From the NCBI GenBank assembly GCA_903855945.1, contig CAIOAK010000108.1, positions 1-64,000 on the forward strand: a stretch of DNA of 64,000 nucleotides. The letters run 5' to 3'. Of this stretch, positions 62,016-64,000 are shown piece by piece. The notes beneath the pieces were generated by a model. It worked only from the letters and a program-made list of their open reading frames with translations. It was not told the origin of the DNA and made no database searches. Source of the stretch: an uncultured Anaeromyxobacter sp. (GTDB taxonomy: Bacteria; Myxococcota; Myxococcia; Myxococcales; Anaeromyxobacteraceae). A program made the translations under genes and the position numbers. Position 1 is the first letter of the stretch, and every line of letters begins with the position of its first letter.

Positions 62016-63905
62016 ATGCTGACAGTCAAGGGTAGGGCCGTGTTCCTTCTGGCGGTGTCTCTCCTGACCTTCGGTCCGGCGGGCTGCCAGGAGGCGTCCC
62101 CGCCGACCGATGACACGTCGGGCTCCTGGTTGCAGGAACCTCCGCCGAACATGTCGGATACCTGGAACCACCGGGTCAAGACGCTCACGATCTGGATGTC
62201 GGGCAGGATCCCGGCGGCCGGTTCCGGCATCTCCCTCATGCTCCGGCTCTTCTGGCCCCTGGAGCGAAAGGACATCTGGGGATCGATCGAGGACAGCGTC
62301 CGCCAGACCGTCGATGAGGCGATCGTCAAGCAGGTGCTGAAGGAACGTTCCGCCGACCTGCAGGACCTGCAGGACTACGTCACCTACTTCTCCGAGACGT
62401 CGATCTCCAGCGAGAAGGCCATGTGGCTCGTCCAGTCGCTGGCCAAGTCCACCTCGATCTTCAACCACCTGGCCGCCGACCCGGACCACGACGCGGCCAT
62501 GATGCCCATCGCGGTGACCGTGGCGACCATCCACATGAACCTGCTCCGGGAGAGGTACCAGCACGGCAGCATCTACTGGGGAGGCCAGGATCCGGTGTGG
62601 CTGACCCAGATGACCGACCAGTACGACGCGTACATCCGGTACTTCCAGGGTCGCGACCGGGAGGGCAAGAAGGTGGCCGACAGCCTCCTCGACCGCTGGT
62701 CCCGCTGGAGGGCCACGGCGCTCCGGGAGTACTTCTGGAAGACCCGGGGTCTGGCGCCCGACTGCTTCGCGCAGCTGAACGACACCTACGATGCCGTCAA
62801 CCGGATCGTCACGTTCAAGGCCTCCATCTGCTCCACTCCGCACCGCTGGGACACCTTCATGGGGGTGGCCCGGAAGGCCTTCCTGAGCCGGGCGACGCTC
62901 GAGCTGGCCGACGAGACGCTGGTCCTCGTGGCGCTCCTCCCCCGCATCCTGCCCGAGGGAACGCACCCGGATGCGAGAGGGGCCCTGTCCTATCGTGTCG
63001 ATCCCGACCTCCGGTACGTCACCGTGGGTCCATTGGGCTACGCCACGATCCCCGAGGAGATACCCAACGTGGATCCGCAGAAGGATCCTCCGGACGTGTA
63101 CGGCCAGAGGCTCCCCATCTACCCCATGGACGACCTCCCGATCATCGAGCACGACCCCGAGGTGGAGGGAACGATCCGTCGGGTGATCGTGCGGGAGTGG
63201 AACGCGATCGACGGGCTGCAGTTCGAGTTCTCGGACGGGTACCTGGGTCCGTTCATCGGCAATCCGTCCGGGGGCAAGCTTCACGAGGAGATCGTTCGTC
63301 CCGACGGCACCTACCTGGCCGGCCTCTCCTTCCTCTTCAACGACATGGCCGGTTCGCCCAGGGGGATGAACGGGATCAAGTTCTACCTGAACTCCGGCTT
63401 CGAGACCGCCTGGTACGGAAACCGCGGGGGCTGGACGAGTTACTGGGCGACCGTCCGGGCCTCGAACTACGAGGTCGTGGGCGCGGGCTTCTCCTCGTTC
63501 AAGGGCCAGGACTCCTACGGGAACGTCACTTCACTATCCGTGAAATTCCGGTTCCGGAACCCTCCCCTCCCCACCTTCCGGATCGGCGGCACCGTGAAGG
63601 GACTCGAGCCGTCGCGGACGGTGGTGCTGCAGGACAACGGCGGCGACGACCTGGCGGTTCGCGCCGACGGGTCGTTCACGTTCCCCGGCATGCTGGCCAC
63701 GGGCGCCGACTACCGGGTCACCGTGAAGACGCAGCCGGACGCGCAGCAGTGCGTCGTCACGAACGGGAGCGGGACGGTCGTCGACCGAGACGTGACCGAC
63801 GTGACGGTGGTCTGCTCCGGGGGGAGCCTGTCGGGAGCGATCCTCCAGTTCACGGAGACCGACGCCAGCCAGGCGGGTGGTGCACACCTGAACATCGTGC
63901 TCTGA
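62016..63905 (+). CDS. Predicted secreted toxin: Cry-like helical domain, jacalin-like beta-prism and beta-sandwich
   Basis: A 629-residue exported protein, probably a lipoprotein (GPAGC, Cys 24; the lipobox is imperfect). Residues about 75-310 match the delta-endotoxin N domain: IWGSIEDSVRQTVDEAIVKQ, LQDLQDYVTYF, the A-x2-H-x2-LLR motif in VTVATIHMNLLRERYQHG, and helix 7-like ATLELADETLVLVALLP. Residues about 385-515 look like a jacalin-type beta-prism (VREWNAIDGLQFEFSDG, GTYLAGLSFLF, NGIKFYLNSGFETAWYG). Residues about 519-606 form a beta-sandwich common in secreted proteins (GGTVKGLEPSRTVVLQDNGG). The order helix bundle, beta-prism, sandwich is that of three-domain Cry toxins. Family calls are from pattern only. 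Confidence 0.7.
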   Translation: MLTVKGRAVFLLAVSLLTFGPAGCQEASPPTDDTSGSWLQEPPPNMSDTWNHRVKTLTIWMSGRIPAAGSGISLMLRLFWPLERKDIWGSIEDSVRQTVDEAIVKQVLKERSADLQDLQDYVTYFSETSISSEKAMWLVQSLAKSTSIFNHLAADPDHDAAMMPIAVTVATIHMNLLRERYQHGSIYWGGQDPVWLTQMTDQYDAYIRYFQGRDREGKKVADSLLDRWSRWRATALREYFWKTRGLAPDCFAQLNDTYDAVNRIVTFKASICSTPHRWDTFMGVARKAFLSRATLELADETLVLVALLPRILPEGTHPDARGALSYRVDPDLRYVTVGPLGYATIPEEIPNVDPQKDPPDVYGQRLPIYPMDDLPIIEHDPEVEGTIRRVIVREWNAIDGLQFEFSDGYLGPFIGNPSGGKLHEEIVRPDGTYLAGLSFLFNDMAGSPRGMNGIKFYLNSGFETAWYGNRGGWTSYWATVRASNYEVVGAGFSSFKGQDSYGNVTSLSVKFRFRNPPLPTFRIGGTVKGLEPSRTVVLQDNGGDDLAVRADGSFTFPGMLATGADYRVTVKTQPDAQQCVVTNGSGTVVDRDVTDVTVVCSGGSLSGAILQFTETDASQAGGAHLNIVL

Positions 63906-63917
63906 CGCTTCGAGCCC

Positions 63918-64000
63918 CTACCCCGGATCGATCGAGGCCACCGCGATCTCGAGCTCCGCCGCCGTGTAGGGCTTCGCCAGGTAGCCATCGGCTCCCGCGG
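63918..64000 (-). CDS. Response regulator receiver domain, C-terminal fragment
   Basis: The last 26 codons of a minus-strand gene cut by the window edge: AGADGYLAKPYTAAELEIAV, the end of a receiver domain with the conserved Lys in LAKPY, then a stop. Because the protein ends 15 residues after that motif, it is either a stand-alone receiver or a receiver at the end of a larger protein such as a hybrid kinase. Confidence 0.8.
   Translation of the reverse strand, partial: AGADGYLAKPYTAAELEIAVASIDPG

Overview
The window is a gene-dense, very GC-rich stretch of bacterial chromosome with frequent GTG and TTG starts and many 4-bp ATGA/GTGA/TTGA gene overlaps. Gene content points to a myxobacterium, most like Anaeromyxobacter: a PomX/PomZ/PomY-type cell-division positioning cluster, a plant-type glutamate-cysteine ligase, a tetraheme cytochrome fused to a phosphatase-like domain, many lipoproteins, and small proteins with the Cys-rich segments common in this group. 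I see no insertion sequence, prophage, rRNA or CRISPR array.

Left part (1-15 kb): a non-coding stretch with an imperfect ~95-bp repeat; a trmB-lipoprotein-alaS operon on the minus strand; a divergent operon of a large lipoprotein plus a LolD/MacB-type ATPase and an FtsX-like permease; a ~500-bp low-coding region with a possibly frameshifted secreted Cys-rich peptide; a small c-type cytochrome; an MltD-like lytic transglycosylase; the phosphatase-like/tetraheme fusion; dusB and a ZIP metal transporter; and gshA.

Middle (15-33.5 kb): an unusually long S41 C-terminal processing peptidase, a helical-repeat protein, a Cys-rich lipoprotein and queC with a coupled PHA-system-like protein; an orphan adenine DNA methyltransferase; a predicted outer-membrane protein whose start codon lies in a Fur-box-like palindrome; ssb; a VapBC-type toxin-antitoxin pair with its own inverted repeat; radC; an arsR-yceI pair with a palindromic operator candidate; a dapC-dapD-dapE lysine/peptidoglycan-precursor operon; and sthA diverging from it.

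Right part (33.5-64 kb): the Pom cluster; an MFS carrier with a YCII-like protein; a CBS/CorC protein; the TldD/TldE (PmbA) protease pair; an S9 peptidase; two alpha/beta hydrolases, one with a start codon inside a strong hairpin; an ECF sigma / zinc anti-sigma / periplasmic metal-sensor-like cassette; serS; a complete heavy-metal RND efflux operon (tolC-like, adaptor, cusA-like pump, OmpR-type regulator); a purple-acid-phosphatase-like enzyme; two tRNA-Ser genes (UGA, GCU) followed by a terminator; glycerate kinase; a solute-binding protein; an EamA exporter; a Cys-rich secreted protein; and a predicted secreted toxin with a Cry-like pore-forming domain, a jacalin-like beta-prism and a beta-sandwich. 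The window ends inside a response-regulator gene.

The two most interesting items are the three-domain Cry-like protein at 62016-63905 and the compact Pom system at 33533-37076, whose first protein keeps the N-terminal K-P-R peptide known to activate PomZ.
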